From NCBI RefSeq assembly GCF_030371585.1, contig NZ_JAUDCE010000023.1: a stretch of 41,106 bases of DNA, one strand, 5' to 3'. The stretch comes from Megamonas hypermegale_A. GTDB lineage: Bacteria; Bacillota; Negativicutes; Selenomonadales; Selenomonadaceae. Of this stretch, positions 32,220 through 41,050 are shown one piece after another. Each line of letters starts with the position of its first letter. The first letter of the stretch is position 1. The notes under the pieces were generated by a model, which was given only the letters and a program-made list of their open reading frames with translations, searched no databases and had not been told where the DNA came from. A program made the position numbers and the translations under genes.

Positions 32220-33086
32220 TTAATCATCCACCTTTTCGATAAAAATTCCGCCGGAAATCATGTTGACGAGATTTAAGTAATTCAGGTTGAAGCAGTCGCT
32301 CAGGATTTTGCGGCGGCAGTCCTCGATTAGCTCAAGCGGTGTATCGTGGTTGAACAGTACGCCGATTACCGTGCCGCTGTGAGCGACGTTCACGCCGACG
32401 GCCTGAAAATTTTCCGAGATTATCATGACGTCTTCAAGCTGTTTTTTATAGAGAATTTTCTGGTTGGCATAAGCACTCAGAGCGGCGGCGCGGCCGATAT
32501 AGGCGGTGTTTTTTTCTTTAAAGCCGAGACGCAGCATGTCGAGTGCTTCCTTTACGGATTTTTCGTTCTGCTGATACAGTTTTTTCAGTCCGTGCCGCCG
32601 GTTGAACGATAGTGTATCCACTTTGCCGCCGCAGTCGAACATGAGGATTTTGAGCTTCGGTGCAAGACCGAAATGTTCCAGTATGTCGCCGTTTAAATGG
32701 TTGAGGCGGACAATTCCTTTGCAGAAAACGCCGTCTGTCGGCTCGATGGAAGCGGCGATTTGCGCGATTTCACATTCGGTAAGCTGTTTGCCCGCCGACA
32801 GCGCCGTTATCTGGCAGACGGCGGCGATATCGGCGCTGCTTGAAGCCATGCCTTTGCCAGTGAGCAGCTGTGTCATCAGACAGAATTTCCGCAGCGACTT
32901 TGTTTTTAAATAATCCAGCGTTTTGCGGCGGGCGAGCTTGGCTTTATACGGCAGATAGGAAAAGTAGCCGGTCATGCCTGCTTTGGCGTACATGTCGATA
33001 GGACAGGTGACTAGAAATGGAATATCGTCTATCATGCCTTGAACCAGCTCGCCGCAGGAGCCGGGGACTTTTACGTTAAAATTCAT
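32220..33086 (-). CDS. pduX: L-threonine kinase (PduX type, GHMP family)
   Basis: A 288-residue GHMP kinase: PGSCGELVQGMIDD at the N terminus (typical of PduX), ATP loop GKGMASSSADIAA, substrate segment EPTDGVF, and a C-terminal GHMP motif near VGVNVAHSGTVIGVLF. It phosphorylates L-threonine on oxygen; CobD then decarboxylates the product for cobalamin synthesis. Homoserine kinase is the alternative in the family, but the N-terminal motif and the abutting cobD gene argue for PduX. SD GAGGAG before ATG 33086. No cobalamin riboswitch is visible; the operon starts four genes upstream. Confidence 0.9.
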   Translation of the reverse strand: MNFNVKVPGSCGELVQGMIDDIPFLVTCPIDMYAKAGMTGYFSYLPYKAKLARRKTLDYLKTKSLRKFCLMTQLLTGKGMASSSADIAAVCQITALSAGKQLTECEIAQIAASIEPTDGVFCKGIVRLNHLNGDILEHFGLAPKLKILMFDCGGKVDTLSFNRRHGLKKLYQQNEKSVKEALDMLRLGFKEKNTAYIGRAAALSAYANQKILYKKQLEDVMIISENFQAVGVNVAHSGTVIGVLFNHDTPLELIEDCRRKILSDCFNLNYLNLVNMISGGIFIEKVDD

Positions 33087-33104
33087 TAAATAATTTCTCC
33101 TCGA

Positions 33105-34433
33105 TTAACCTATAATAAATTTATCTTCCGGATAACGGATTTTCGTTTTCTTTCTGCGGACGACGAGCGCCATGCCGAACGAGATGATGCCGATACGTCC
33201 CATCAACATTACGAAGATGATGACGACGCGGCTGAACGGCTGCATTTCGCTGACCGTGCCGGTCGGCAGTCCGACGGTGGAGAACATAGACACGGCTTCA
33301 AAGAATATTTTGCCGAGCGGGACATCCTCCGTCAGGCACAGAAACATAGTTGTCAGGAAAACGACGCTGGCGCTGACGAAAAAAATGCTGAGCGCGCGGA
33401 AGATGATAATCGGCGGAACGGTGCGTTCAAAGATGACGACATCTTCGCGGCCGCGGATTAAGGACCAGATAGCGGCGAAAATAACGGCGATAGTGGTCGT
33501 TTTGATGCCGCCGCCGGTCGAAGCGGGTGAGCCGCCGATAAACATTAAAAACATGATGAAAAGCAGCGTCGGCTCGGTCAGTGCGTTCATGTCCAGCATG
33601 GAAAAGCCGGAAGTGCGCGACATGGAAGCCATGAACAGGCTCGCCATTATTTTTTCCAGAATATTGTACGGTGCGAGTGTGCCTTCATTGCCGTATTCCA
33701 GAATGAAGATGAAAACGGTACCGATAAGGATTAAAATGGCCGTCGTCGCCAGCACGATTTTCGTATTGATACCGAATTTCTTCCAGTAGCGGTTCTGCCA
33801 GATGTCGAGCAGTACGGCAAAACCGAGCCCGCCGCAGACGACTTCGATAAATAACACGGCGTTGAACAGCGGATTTAAGATGTAATTGGATATATTGCTG
33901 CCGCCTAATATATCGAAACCGGCGTTGCAGAAAGCGGAGGTCGCATGCCAAAAACCGTAGTAGATAGCGGCAAAACCGTAGTCCTGCCAAAAAATCACCA
34001 TGAGAATAAAGCCGCCGATAAATTCGAATATGAACGTCATTTTGACGATGACGATAACGAGGCGGACGACGCCGGCGACTGACCAGCGCTGCAGCGACTC
34101 CTGGATTAGAAGCCGGTCGCGCAGCTGAATGCGCCTGCCCATGATTACGGCCAAAATGGTGGTGATAGTCATGATGCCCAGTGCGCCGATTTGCACGAGG
34201 ATGATGATGACTATCTGGCCGAATATGGAAAAATTGGCGCCCATGTCGAAGATGGACAGCCCCGATACGCAGACGGACGATGCCGACATGAACAGCGCGT
34301 CGATGAAAGTAAGCGGCGGTATGCCCTTTACCGAGATGGGCAGCATTAACAAAAAAGTGCCTATCATGATGATAGCGCCGTAGCTGAGCAGCACTATCTG
34401 ATAGGGATTTAGATTGTGAAAAAATTTCATCAT
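33105..34433 (-). CDS. KtrB/TrkH-type potassium uptake channel subunit (copy 1)
   Basis: A 442-residue membrane protein with four M1-P-M2 units. The four filter segments are SSVCVSGLSI (Ser-Gly-Leu at 57-59), ATSAFCNAGFD, MSRTSGFSM and STVGLPTG; the gating loop is GGSPASTGGGIKTTT. It conducts K+ (sometimes Na+-coupled) across the inner membrane and normally works with a cytosolic KtrA/TrkA RCK protein; none is nearby. The next gene upstream is a second ktrB-like gene (25-nt gap), probably an old duplication judged by the many differences. The SD is weak. Confidence 0.92.
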   Translation of the reverse strand: MMKFFHNLNPYQIVLLSYGAIIMIGTFLLMLPISVKGIPPLTFIDALFMSASSVCVSGLSIFDMGANFSIFGQIVIIILVQIGALGIMTITTILAVIMGRRIQLRDRLLIQESLQRWSVAGVVRLVIVIVKMTFIFEFIGGFILMVIFWQDYGFAAIYYGFWHATSAFCNAGFDILGGSNISNYILNPLFNAVLFIEVVCGGLGFAVLLDIWQNRYWKKFGINTKIVLATTAILILIGTVFIFILEYGNEGTLAPYNILEKIMASLFMASMSRTSGFSMLDMNALTEPTLLFIMFLMFIGGSPASTGGGIKTTTIAVIFAAIWSLIRGREDVVIFERTVPPIIIFRALSIFFVSASVVFLTTMFLCLTEDVPLGKIFFEAVSMFSTVGLPTGTVSEMQPFSRVVIIFVMLMGRIGIISFGMALVVRRKKTKIRYPEDKFIIG

Positions 34434-34458
34434 AGTAAATCAAACCGTAAAAATATAT

Positions 34459-35781
34459 TTAGCCTACGCTGATGCGCTCGGAAGGATAGCCGATATGCGG
34501 TTTTCTTCCCATGCGCATGGCAATGGCCATTAAAAAGGTAAGGACGCCGACACGGCCGATTAACATCATTAAAATAATAACGGCTTTGCCCTGACACGAC
34601 AGTTCGGCCGTAATTCCGGTGGACAGACCGACAGTGGCAAGAGCGGATGTCACTTCAAACAGAATTTTGATGAAAGAGAAGTTTTCCGTCAGGCATAAAA
34701 TCATGGTGGCAACGACAACAAACAGAGCGGCCACGCAGAAAATAGTCAGAGCCTTGATGATGAGGTCGTGTTCAATGCGTCTGTTGAATAAAATTGCTTC
34801 ATCCTTGCCGCGAATAATAGAGTAGATTGTGGCAAAGATGATAGCAATGGTGGTTGTCTTTACCCCGCCGCCGGTCGAACCGGGTGAAGCGCCGCAGAAC
34901 ATCAGAATGATGATGAAAAACAGGGCGGCTTCCGATAGAGCGCCGGTATTCATAAGCGTATAACCGGCTGTGCGGGACGTTGCAGACAGAAAGAAGGCAC
35001 CGTTGAGTTTTTCTAAAAAGCTCCAGTTACCGATGGTTTGCGGATTGCCGTATTCGAGCAGAAATAAAACAAATGTGCCGACAAAAAGCAGAACGGCTGT
35101 AGTGATTAATACGACTTTCGTATGCAGAGAGAATTTACTCCAGCTGCGCTTCAGGAGAATTTCCTCCGTGACATTGTAGCCGATACCGCCGATAATGATT
35201 AAAAAAGCGATGGTAAGGCAGAACAGCGGGTCGGTATTATAGCGGAAAATATTCGTACCGCCGAAAATATCGAAACCGGCGTTGCAAAAAGCGGATACGG
35301 AATGCCAGACGGCCAGGTAAATTCCCCTAAGACCGTAATCGGGATACAGTCTGAATGAAAGAATTACAGCCCCGATAAATTCGATGATGAACGTAGTCTT
35401 TACAAGCATTTTCATAAGACGGACAATGCCGCCGAGCGTCAGCTGGTTTAGCGACTCCTGCGCGAGCAGACGGCTTTTGAGCTGAATGCGCCGGCCGATT
35501 AGAAGCGTTAAAATCGTGGTTATGGTCATGATGCCGAAACCGCCGATTTGAATTAAAACGATTATGACAATCTGACCGAAAGTGGAAAAATACGTACCGG
35601 TATCGACGACGATAAGGCCGGTGACGCAGACGGCGGAAGTAGCCGTAAACAGTGCGTCGATGAAGGACAGACAGTTGCCGTCCTTAGAGGCGGCCGGGAG
35701 CATTAACAGAAAAGCCCCGCACAAAATCAGGCTGAAAAAGCTGATGGTTAAAATTTGATAGGGATTTAAATTCAGTTTCAT
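34459..35781 (-). CDS. KtrB/TrkH-type potassium uptake channel subunit (copy 2)
   Basis: A 440-residue paralogue of the neighbouring KtrB. Filter segments: TSAVCVTGLIV (54-56 TGL), SVSAFCNAGFD, TSRTAGYTLMN (Gly273-Tyr274, where GF is usual) and ALATVGLSTG; gating loop GASPGSTGGGVKTTT. It shares the opening LNPYQI...GAFLLMLP with copy 1. The pair could give a heterodimeric channel or two transporters of different ion choice; that is inference. GAGG precedes ATG 35781, 30 nt after the DUF445 gene. Confidence 0.92.
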   Translation of the reverse strand: MKLNLNPYQILTISFFSLILCGAFLLMLPAASKDGNCLSFIDALFTATSAVCVTGLIVVDTGTYFSTFGQIVIIVLIQIGGFGIMTITTILTLLIGRRIQLKSRLLAQESLNQLTLGGIVRLMKMLVKTTFIIEFIGAVILSFRLYPDYGLRGIYLAVWHSVSAFCNAGFDIFGGTNIFRYNTDPLFCLTIAFLIIIGGIGYNVTEEILLKRSWSKFSLHTKVVLITTAVLLFVGTFVLFLLEYGNPQTIGNWSFLEKLNGAFFLSATSRTAGYTLMNTGALSEAALFFIIILMFCGASPGSTGGGVKTTTIAIIFATIYSIIRGKDEAILFNRRIEHDLIIKALTIFCVAALFVVVATMILCLTENFSFIKILFEVTSALATVGLSTGITAELSCQGKAVIILMMLIGRVGVLTFLMAIAMRMGRKPHIGYPSERISVG

Positions 35782-35811
35782 AATAGAAAAACCTCGGTTG
35801 TATATTGCAGT

Positions 35812-37083
35812 TTATTTGACGAGTTCCAAAATCCAGAAGGAAACGGCGCCGATACTGCCGCCGACGATGGAACCGTTGAGCCGTATCCAAATCATATCCG
35901 TTTCGACTTTGGCATAAACGAGTTCGTTGAGCTGCTCGTCGGTCAGCCCTTCGAGGAATTTGCGCGCCAGCTCTAAAATCACGTCTTCGCCTTTCAGCGC
36001 GGTGCGGTGCAGCACATCCATGACGAAACGGTTGATTTTGGCTTTAAACTCATTGTTCGTGTTCAGTTTATCAATGCAGCTGTCTATTTCAGCCGTGAAT
36101 ATTTCCTCAATAGCCAGATGAAGCTTGTTGCCTTCAGCGCTGCCAGCTATCAGGTAGTCGCAGAAATTTTTCAGCGTATTGTAGAGAATTTTCTCCAATG
36201 CGCCGCTGATAATGAAGTTATCGCGCAGATTGTTCAGGTTGTCTATCCACTCGTCGTTTCGGTGAATATCATTCAGCAGATTATCGTACAATTCAACAAG
36301 TCCAGTATAAAGTTCGCCGTCTTTATGCGATGCTTCCTCCAATAATTTGAGCAGGCGACGGTGAATTATCTGCGCCAGCTCCTCCGGGTCGAGCGTGTTG
36401 GTGGCAAGCGCGAGAGACAGCATAAAACCGCTGAGTCCGTTTTTCGTGTACTGCTTCTGATACGCTTCAATGAAATTCAGCACGCGTCGTTCGCCCTGTT
36501 CGTCGGCAAAATAGCCGCGCAGAAAGAAAATTCCCTTGTCGACTGCCGCCTGACTATTCTGCGTGCTGGTGAGGACGTTAATCAGTTTGGCGGAAATCTC
36601 CTGCATGGCTTCGTTCATGATGAGCGCGGCCAGTTTATCACAGTGTTCGTGCGCGATGGCTTTGATATCGAGCTTTTTGATTTTCTCGATGATGAACTGC
36701 ATTACCGTGTGTACGAGATACGCTTTGTTGGCGGGCTGGCGTAGCCAGACAAGACCTTTGGAGAGCAGGTCGGCGTTGCAGATGCGCTTATAGATTTTTT
36801 TCTTGGACAGAAATTCCGTCTGCAGCATTTTGATGCAGGAATTGATAAACTGTTTGCGCCGCCGCGGCAGTATTGCCGTATGGAACGGAAAGCCGAGCGG
36901 TTTTTTAAACAGCGCCGTAACGGCGAACCAGTCGGCAATCCCACCGACGAGCGCCGCTTCAGCGACAAACAGCAGAAAATCCAGTATTAGACTGTGCGGG
37001 AAAACAATGCGCAGTCCCAAAATGATGAGAAACAAAAGAAAGACGATACATAAAACTCTGTCCGCTGTATTGAATTTGTTCAT
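35812..37083 (-). CDS. DUF445 membrane protein (YjiN-like), copy 1
   Basis: A 423-residue protein of the DUF445 family: N-terminal hydrophobic pair (FLLFLIILGLRIVF and FLLFVAEAALVGGIADWFAV) with the family signature GGIADWFAVTALFKKPLGFP, a long helical soluble part (~70-390), and a C-terminal membrane segment after MIWIRLNGSIVGGSIGAV. Function is unknown; E. coli YjiN is the best-known relative. Its start overlaps the stop of the next DUF445 gene upstream (ATGA, 37080-37083), so the two are translationally coupled and may form a complex. Confidence 0.88.
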   Translation of the reverse strand: MNKFNTADRVLCIVFLLFLIILGLRIVFPHSLILDFLLFVAEAALVGGIADWFAVTALFKKPLGFPFHTAILPRRRKQFINSCIKMLQTEFLSKKKIYKRICNADLLSKGLVWLRQPANKAYLVHTVMQFIIEKIKKLDIKAIAHEHCDKLAALIMNEAMQEISAKLINVLTSTQNSQAAVDKGIFFLRGYFADEQGERRVLNFIEAYQKQYTKNGLSGFMLSLALATNTLDPEELAQIIHRRLLKLLEEASHKDGELYTGLVELYDNLLNDIHRNDEWIDNLNNLRDNFIISGALEKILYNTLKNFCDYLIAGSAEGNKLHLAIEEIFTAEIDSCIDKLNTNNEFKAKINRFVMDVLHRTALKGEDVILELARKFLEGLTDEQLNELVYAKVETDMIWIRLNGSIVGGSIGAVSFWILELVK

Positions 37084-38336
37084 AAATTACACAGCCTTTC
37101 CACAATAAATGACAGTATAAACAAGCCCATACCGGCAAAAGCACCGACAACAGAGCCGTTTATCCTAATCATCTGCAAATCGTCGCCGACGCGGCTTTCC
37201 ACGAGTTTGACGAAATCCTCTTTGGAGTATTTTAAAAGTTCGCCTTTGAGATAATCGAGCACCCATTGGGAATTGTCCTGAATGAAGCGGCTGAGTTTTT
37301 CCATAAACCAGTTATTGAGCTGCTGCTGTTTCGTTTTACTCTGCGCCAAATCATCCAGCAGATTGTCGATGAATTTATCCACCATGGCGAGAAGTTCATT
37401 TTTATTCTGCTCATTTTGGCAAAAATTATCAATTAAGACAATCAGATTGTCGGTGAAGTCGAATTTTTTCACGAAGAAATAATGCTCAAGCTGGGCGACT
37501 TTCTGCTTGTAGCCGTCGCGTCGTCCCAGAAGTTCGATTTTTGCGGCGAGAAAATTCATCAGGCGCTGCCGCTCCGGACTGTCGTAGTCGAGCAGTTTGT
37601 CGCAGTAGGCGTCGATGAAGTCGAGCAGTTTATGCGTCAGGTTGCGGCCGGACAAATCGACCATATCGAACATCAGTTCGCGCATTGATTTATCTTTCGT
37701 GTATTCGCGGCGGATGATTTCGATATTATGGTCAATGAGATTGGCGATAAAATCCGTTTTTATCAGGTCAGGAGCAAGACTGCGCACGAGTTTTATCATA
37801 TTGTCGATAAATTTGTCGCCGGCAGGTGTTTGGATAAAGGTGTGCATGAACTGAATGAGAATACGCGCTATGTTGAAATTCTTGCGGCGGCTTTTCAGGG
37901 CAACGGCAAGTGATTTACCGATTTTTTCCGTATCGAGCGTGCTGATTACCTGTAAGACGAGTTCGCGCACGGCGAATTTCAGCTTGCCCCGTCCGCCCAG
38001 ATTATTGGCATAATCCACGACCATTACAGCCATATCGTAGTTTTTGAGATTGCTGATGATGTATTGCGGATTTAAAAGGTCCCTGCCGATAAAACTGACG
38101 ATTTCATCCATGATGCGCTCGCGGTTGCGCGGCAGGATTTCCGTGCGGTATGAGATAAAGCCGAGCGGTTTGCGAAACAGAGCCGTAACGGCGAACCAGT
38201 CGGCAAGACCGCCGATGAGTGCAGCCAGAAAGCCGTGATTTAACAGATTTCCCCAAAAGGAATTGAGCGGATATGTACAGACAAAACCGATTGCCATCAG
38301 ACATAATACGAACGTTGCCTGTGATTTTTTCGACAT
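37080..38336 (-). CDS. DUF445 membrane protein (YjiN-like), copy 2
   Basis: A 418-residue paralogue of the adjacent gene: the signature GGLADWFAVTALFRKPLGF at the N terminus, a mostly helical middle, and the C-terminal MIRINGSVVGAFAGMGLFIL membrane segment. The two copies share architecture at both ends but have diverged in the middle. First gene of the six-gene minus-strand operon; SD AAAGGAGGG just before ATG 38336. Function unknown. Confidence 0.88.
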   Translation of the reverse strand: MSKKSQATFVLCLMAIGFVCTYPLNSFWGNLLNHGFLAALIGGLADWFAVTALFRKPLGFISYRTEILPRNRERIMDEIVSFIGRDLLNPQYIISNLKNYDMAVMVVDYANNLGGRGKLKFAVRELVLQVISTLDTEKIGKSLAVALKSRRKNFNIARILIQFMHTFIQTPAGDKFIDNMIKLVRSLAPDLIKTDFIANLIDHNIEIIRREYTKDKSMRELMFDMVDLSGRNLTHKLLDFIDAYCDKLLDYDSPERQRLMNFLAAKIELLGRRDGYKQKVAQLEHYFFVKKFDFTDNLIVLIDNFCQNEQNKNELLAMVDKFIDNLLDDLAQSKTKQQQLNNWFMEKLSRFIQDNSQWVLDYLKGELLKYSKEDFVKLVESRVGDDLQMIRINGSVVGAFAGMGLFILSFIVERLCNL

Positions 38337-38368
38337 GAAGAGCCCTCCTTTGCAAATAGTATACAGAT

Positions 38369-38397
38369 ATTATAACGCAAAACCGGCCGATATTGAA
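38369..38397 (-). promoter_or_regulatory. candidate promoter of the DUF445-ktrB-pduX-cobD operon
   Basis: On the minus strand TATAAT (38369-38374) with a weak TTCAAT (38392-38397) 17 bp upstream, 33 nt before the first start codon. Confidence 0.5.
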
Positions 38398-38487
38398 TTA
38401 GCTCCCTGCGTTTTCTTTAAGATGATAGATGATTATAGCATAAATACATATGCCTATAAAGCATTCAGTCGTATAAAACATAAGTAT

Positions 38488-38516
38488 TTGATATATTTTC
38501 AGGCTTTTTTTATAAT
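38488..38516 (+). promoter_or_regulatory. promoter of the secreted hydrolase gene
   Basis: TTGATA (38488-38493), 17-bp spacer, TATAAT (38511-38516). Confidence 0.75.
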
Positions 38517-38570
38517 AAAGTTACAGATAAGAAATACAAATTTTTCCATAAAAATACAGGAGTGATTAAT

Positions 38571-39656
38571 ATGAAATTCAAAAACGGCAAGAAATTGGCA
38601 AGAGTTTTGGCACTGTGTCTGGCACTTGGCGTGGCAGGTATGGGTGGTAATGCAATAGCGGCTACATATGATGCGACGAACGGACCTGACCCGAGCTACC
38701 ATGCCGACATGAGCCGCGGTGCTGACAACTTTTATACGAGCGACAAAGTAAACGTGCAGAAAGTAACTTTCAACAATCAGTACGGTATGAAAATCGTCGC
38801 TAACCTGATTACGCCGAAAAATATGCAGGCAGGCGTCAAATATCCAGCAATCGCTGTTGGCGCGCCGATGGGTGCGGTGAAAGAACAGAGCGCAACGCTT
38901 TATGCTACGAAGATGGCGGAAGACGGCTTTGTTACGCTGGCATTCGACCAGTCGTTCTGGGGCGAAAGTGAAGGCACGCCGCGCAATGCGGTAAATACGG
39001 ACGTCTATGCGGAAGCATTCAGTGCCTGCGTCGACTATCTCGGCACGCGTCCGTTCGTGGACAGAGAAAGAATTGGTGCAATCGGCATTTGCGGCAGCGG
39101 CAGTTTCTCCATCAGCGCAGCCAAAATCGACCCGCGCATTAAAGCCGTGGCGACGGTAAGCATGTACGACATGGGTACGGCAAACCGCTCAGGGCTCGGT
39201 CATTCCCAGACACTGGAGCAGCGCAAGGAGATTTTAAATCAGGCGGCGCAGCAGCGCTATGTGGAATTTGAAGGCGGCAAGACTTTATATACGAGCGGCA
39301 CACCGTACGTAATCGATGATAATTCGCCGGAAATCGCCAAGGAATTTTTCGATTACTACCGCACGGAAAGAGGCTACAGCCCGAATACGACAACTCAGCC
39401 GACGCTTACGAGCAATGTTAAGTTCATGAACTTCTATCCGTTTAACGATATCGAAACGATTTCGCCGCGTCCGATGCTCTTCATCGCGGGCGACCATGCA
39501 CATTCCCGTGAATTCAGCGAAGACGCTTATAAATTAGCGGCTGAACCGAAGGAACTCTACATCGTACCGAATGCCGGTCATGTTGATTTATACGACAGAA
39601 CAGATGTAATCCCGTTTGACAAACTGGATGCTTTCTTTGAAAAAAGTTTAAAATAA
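38571..39656 (+). CDS. secreted alpha/beta hydrolase (dienelactone-hydrolase / YcjY-like)
   Basis: 361 residues with a Sec signal peptide (basic KFKNGKK, hydrophobic core, cleavage after AIA near residue 30). The mature part is an alpha/beta hydrolase with the nucleophile elbow AIGICGSGSF; the expected position holds Cys174 (GxCxSG) as in dienelactone-hydrolase-like proteins, with probable Asp308 (AGDHAHS) and His337 (NAGHVDLYD). It should act in the periplasm; the substrate is unknown. ATG 38571 with AGGAG 6 nt upstream is preferred to GTG 38562, which overlaps that SD. Monocistronic: own promoter and terminator. Confidence 0.85.
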   Translation: MKFKNGKKLARVLALCLALGVAGMGGNAIAATYDATNGPDPSYHADMSRGADNFYTSDKVNVQKVTFNNQYGMKIVANLITPKNMQAGVKYPAIAVGAPMGAVKEQSATLYATKMAEDGFVTLAFDQSFWGESEGTPRNAVNTDVYAEAFSACVDYLGTRPFVDRERIGAIGICGSGSFSISAAKIDPRIKAVATVSMYDMGTANRSGLGHSQTLEQRKEILNQAAQQRYVEFEGGKTLYTSGTPYVIDDNSPEIAKEFFDYYRTERGYSPNTTTQPTLTSNVKFMNFYPFNDIETISPRPMLFIAGDHAHSREFSEDAYKLAAEPKELYIVPNAGHVDLYDRTDVIPFDKLDAFFEKSLK

Positions 39657-39668
39657 AATGATAAGATT

Positions 39669-39703
39669 AAAAGGCTCAAAACAGAATATGCTTTGAGCCT
39701 TTC
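39669..39703 (+). terminator. rho-independent terminator after the secreted hydrolase
   Basis: AAAGGCTCAAA / TTTGAGCCTTT stem with an 11-nt loop; the following T run is imperfect (TTTCTGTCTGTCTTT). Confidence 0.65.
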
Positions 39704-39725
39704 TGTCTGTCTTTGCAGTAATCGA

Positions 39726-39846
39726 ATTGAGTTAGTTGATTTTTTAAGCAGTATAATAGTTTATATTTAGTGAGGTTAAGTGACAACATCGAACGAATAT
39801 AAACTATTATACTGCTGGCTACAGGCTCAATGTTTTATTAGTACAG
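39726..39846 (+). repeat. 121-bp hairpin repeat element, copy C, upstream of MFS gene
   Basis: Perfect 20-bp inverted repeat (39748-39767 / 39796-39815, GCAGTATAATAGTTTATATT) around a 28-nt loop (39768-39795) that differs from copy B at one base. Same left flank (GTTAGTTGATTTTT) and right flank (GGCTCAATGTTTTATTAGTACA) as copy B. It ends 30 nt before the MFS start codon, in the same orientation as copy B relative to its gene. Confidence 0.85.
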
Positions 39847-39876
39847 TGAACAAAATAATAGAAAGGAATTGTAATT

Positions 39877-41040
39877 ATGCTTATATTCATACTGACTTTG
39901 GGCGTGTTCAGTATCATCAATACGGAAATGGGCGTTATCGGCATTCTGCCGCTGATTGCCGGCACTTACGGCGTCAATATCTCCACGGCGGGACTGCTCG
40001 TAAGTCTGTTTGCGCTGGCGGTAGCGATTTCCGGACCGACACTGCCGCTCTTATTATCCCGTTTTAACCGCAAATATATAATGATAGTGGTGCTGGCCGC
40101 TTTTTGCATCTGCAATACGATTTCCGCCTTCGCCACGGATTTCACTGTCGTGCTCATTACGCGCGTACTGCCGGCGTTTCTGCACCCGGTGTATGTATCG
40201 CTTGCCTTTGCTGTAGCGGCTTCTTCCGTGCCGAAAGCCGATATGCCGAAAGCGGCGGCGAAAGTCATGGTCGGCGTATCCGCCGGTATGGTGCTCGGCG
40301 TGCCGGTTGTGAGCTATATTGCGAGTCTAACTTCATTGGAAATCGCTATGCTGTTCTTTGCCTTCGTCAATGGCGTTGTTCTCGTAGCGACGATTTTCCT
40401 CGTACCGTCCATGCCGGTGAAAGAGCGTCTGTCTTACGGAACACAGCTTCGTATTTTAAAAGAAAAAAACGTCTGGCTGGCAATTATCGCCGTGATATTT
40501 TTAAACGGCGGCGTTTTCGGCGTGTACAGCTATCTAGCTGATTATCTCGAGCGCGTAACGCATTATTCGGCGGAATTTATCAGTATCGCTCTGCTCGTTT
40601 ACGGCCTTGCCAATATCGCGGGCAATATAATCGCCGGCAAACTGCTGTCCAGCCGGGCAATTTCCGTCGTTACCGTATTTCCGCTGGCATTAATCGGTGT
40701 GTACTGCCTGATGTTCTTTTTGGGCGACATGCCGCTTTCTATGGCGGCAATCGTACTCGTCTGGGGAATATTGGGCGGTCTTAACGGCAATATCACACAG
40801 TACTGGATAACACTTTCCGCGCCGCATGTGCCCGATTTTGCCAACGCGCTGTTTCTCGTGGCGACAAATCTCGGAACGTGCATCGCGGCGGCATTCTGCG
40901 GCTATTTTATCGACAACATGGGCATAGCCTGCGTCGTATTCGGCGGCATGATATTTTTAGCATTTAGTTTTGTATTTATCAATGCAGGAGCAAAAAAACA
41001 AAAAACGAATATTGAAAATATATTAAGTTTAAATAGATAG
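39877..41040 (+). CDS. MFS transporter (DHA1, purine/drug efflux type)
   Basis: 387 residues, about twelve membrane segments, inner-membrane exporter of the major facilitator superfamily. The N terminus LGVFSIINTEMGVIGILPLIA followed by LLVSLFALAVAISGPTLPLLLSRFNRK (loop 2-3) is typical of the DHA1 branch that includes AraJ, PbuE and NepI. The last segment ends at GAKKQKTN, then a short hydrophilic tail. Substrate unknown; purine bases/nucleosides or drugs are family examples. The SD GAAAGGAATTG precedes ATG 39877. Bracketed by repeat copy C and by the repeat starting 10 nt after its stop. Confidence 0.88.
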   Translation: MLIFILTLGVFSIINTEMGVIGILPLIAGTYGVNISTAGLLVSLFALAVAISGPTLPLLLSRFNRKYIMIVVLAAFCICNTISAFATDFTVVLITRVLPAFLHPVYVSLAFAVAASSVPKADMPKAAAKVMVGVSAGMVLGVPVVSYIASLTSLEIAMLFFAFVNGVVLVATIFLVPSMPVKERLSYGTQLRILKEKNVWLAIIAVIFLNGGVFGVYSYLADYLERVTHYSAEFISIALLVYGLANIAGNIIAGKLLSSRAISVVTVFPLALIGVYCLMFFLGDMPLSMAAIVLVWGILGGLNGNITQYWITLSAPHVPDFANALFLVATNLGTCIAAAFCGYFIDNMGIACVVFGGMIFLAFSFVFINAGAKKQKTNIENILSLNR

Positions 41041-41050
41041 AAAGTAAAAG

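Noticed and set aside
32220..33104. Cobalamin riboswitch before the pduX-cobD genes
   Set aside because: Only 18 nt separate pduX from the upstream ktrB gene and no B12-box-like sequence was seen there or before the DUF445 genes.
39780..40067. 95-codon + strand frame overlapping the start of the MFS gene
   Set aside because: It begins in the repeat element and runs out of frame through the MFS N terminus, which has good membrane segments and its own SD.
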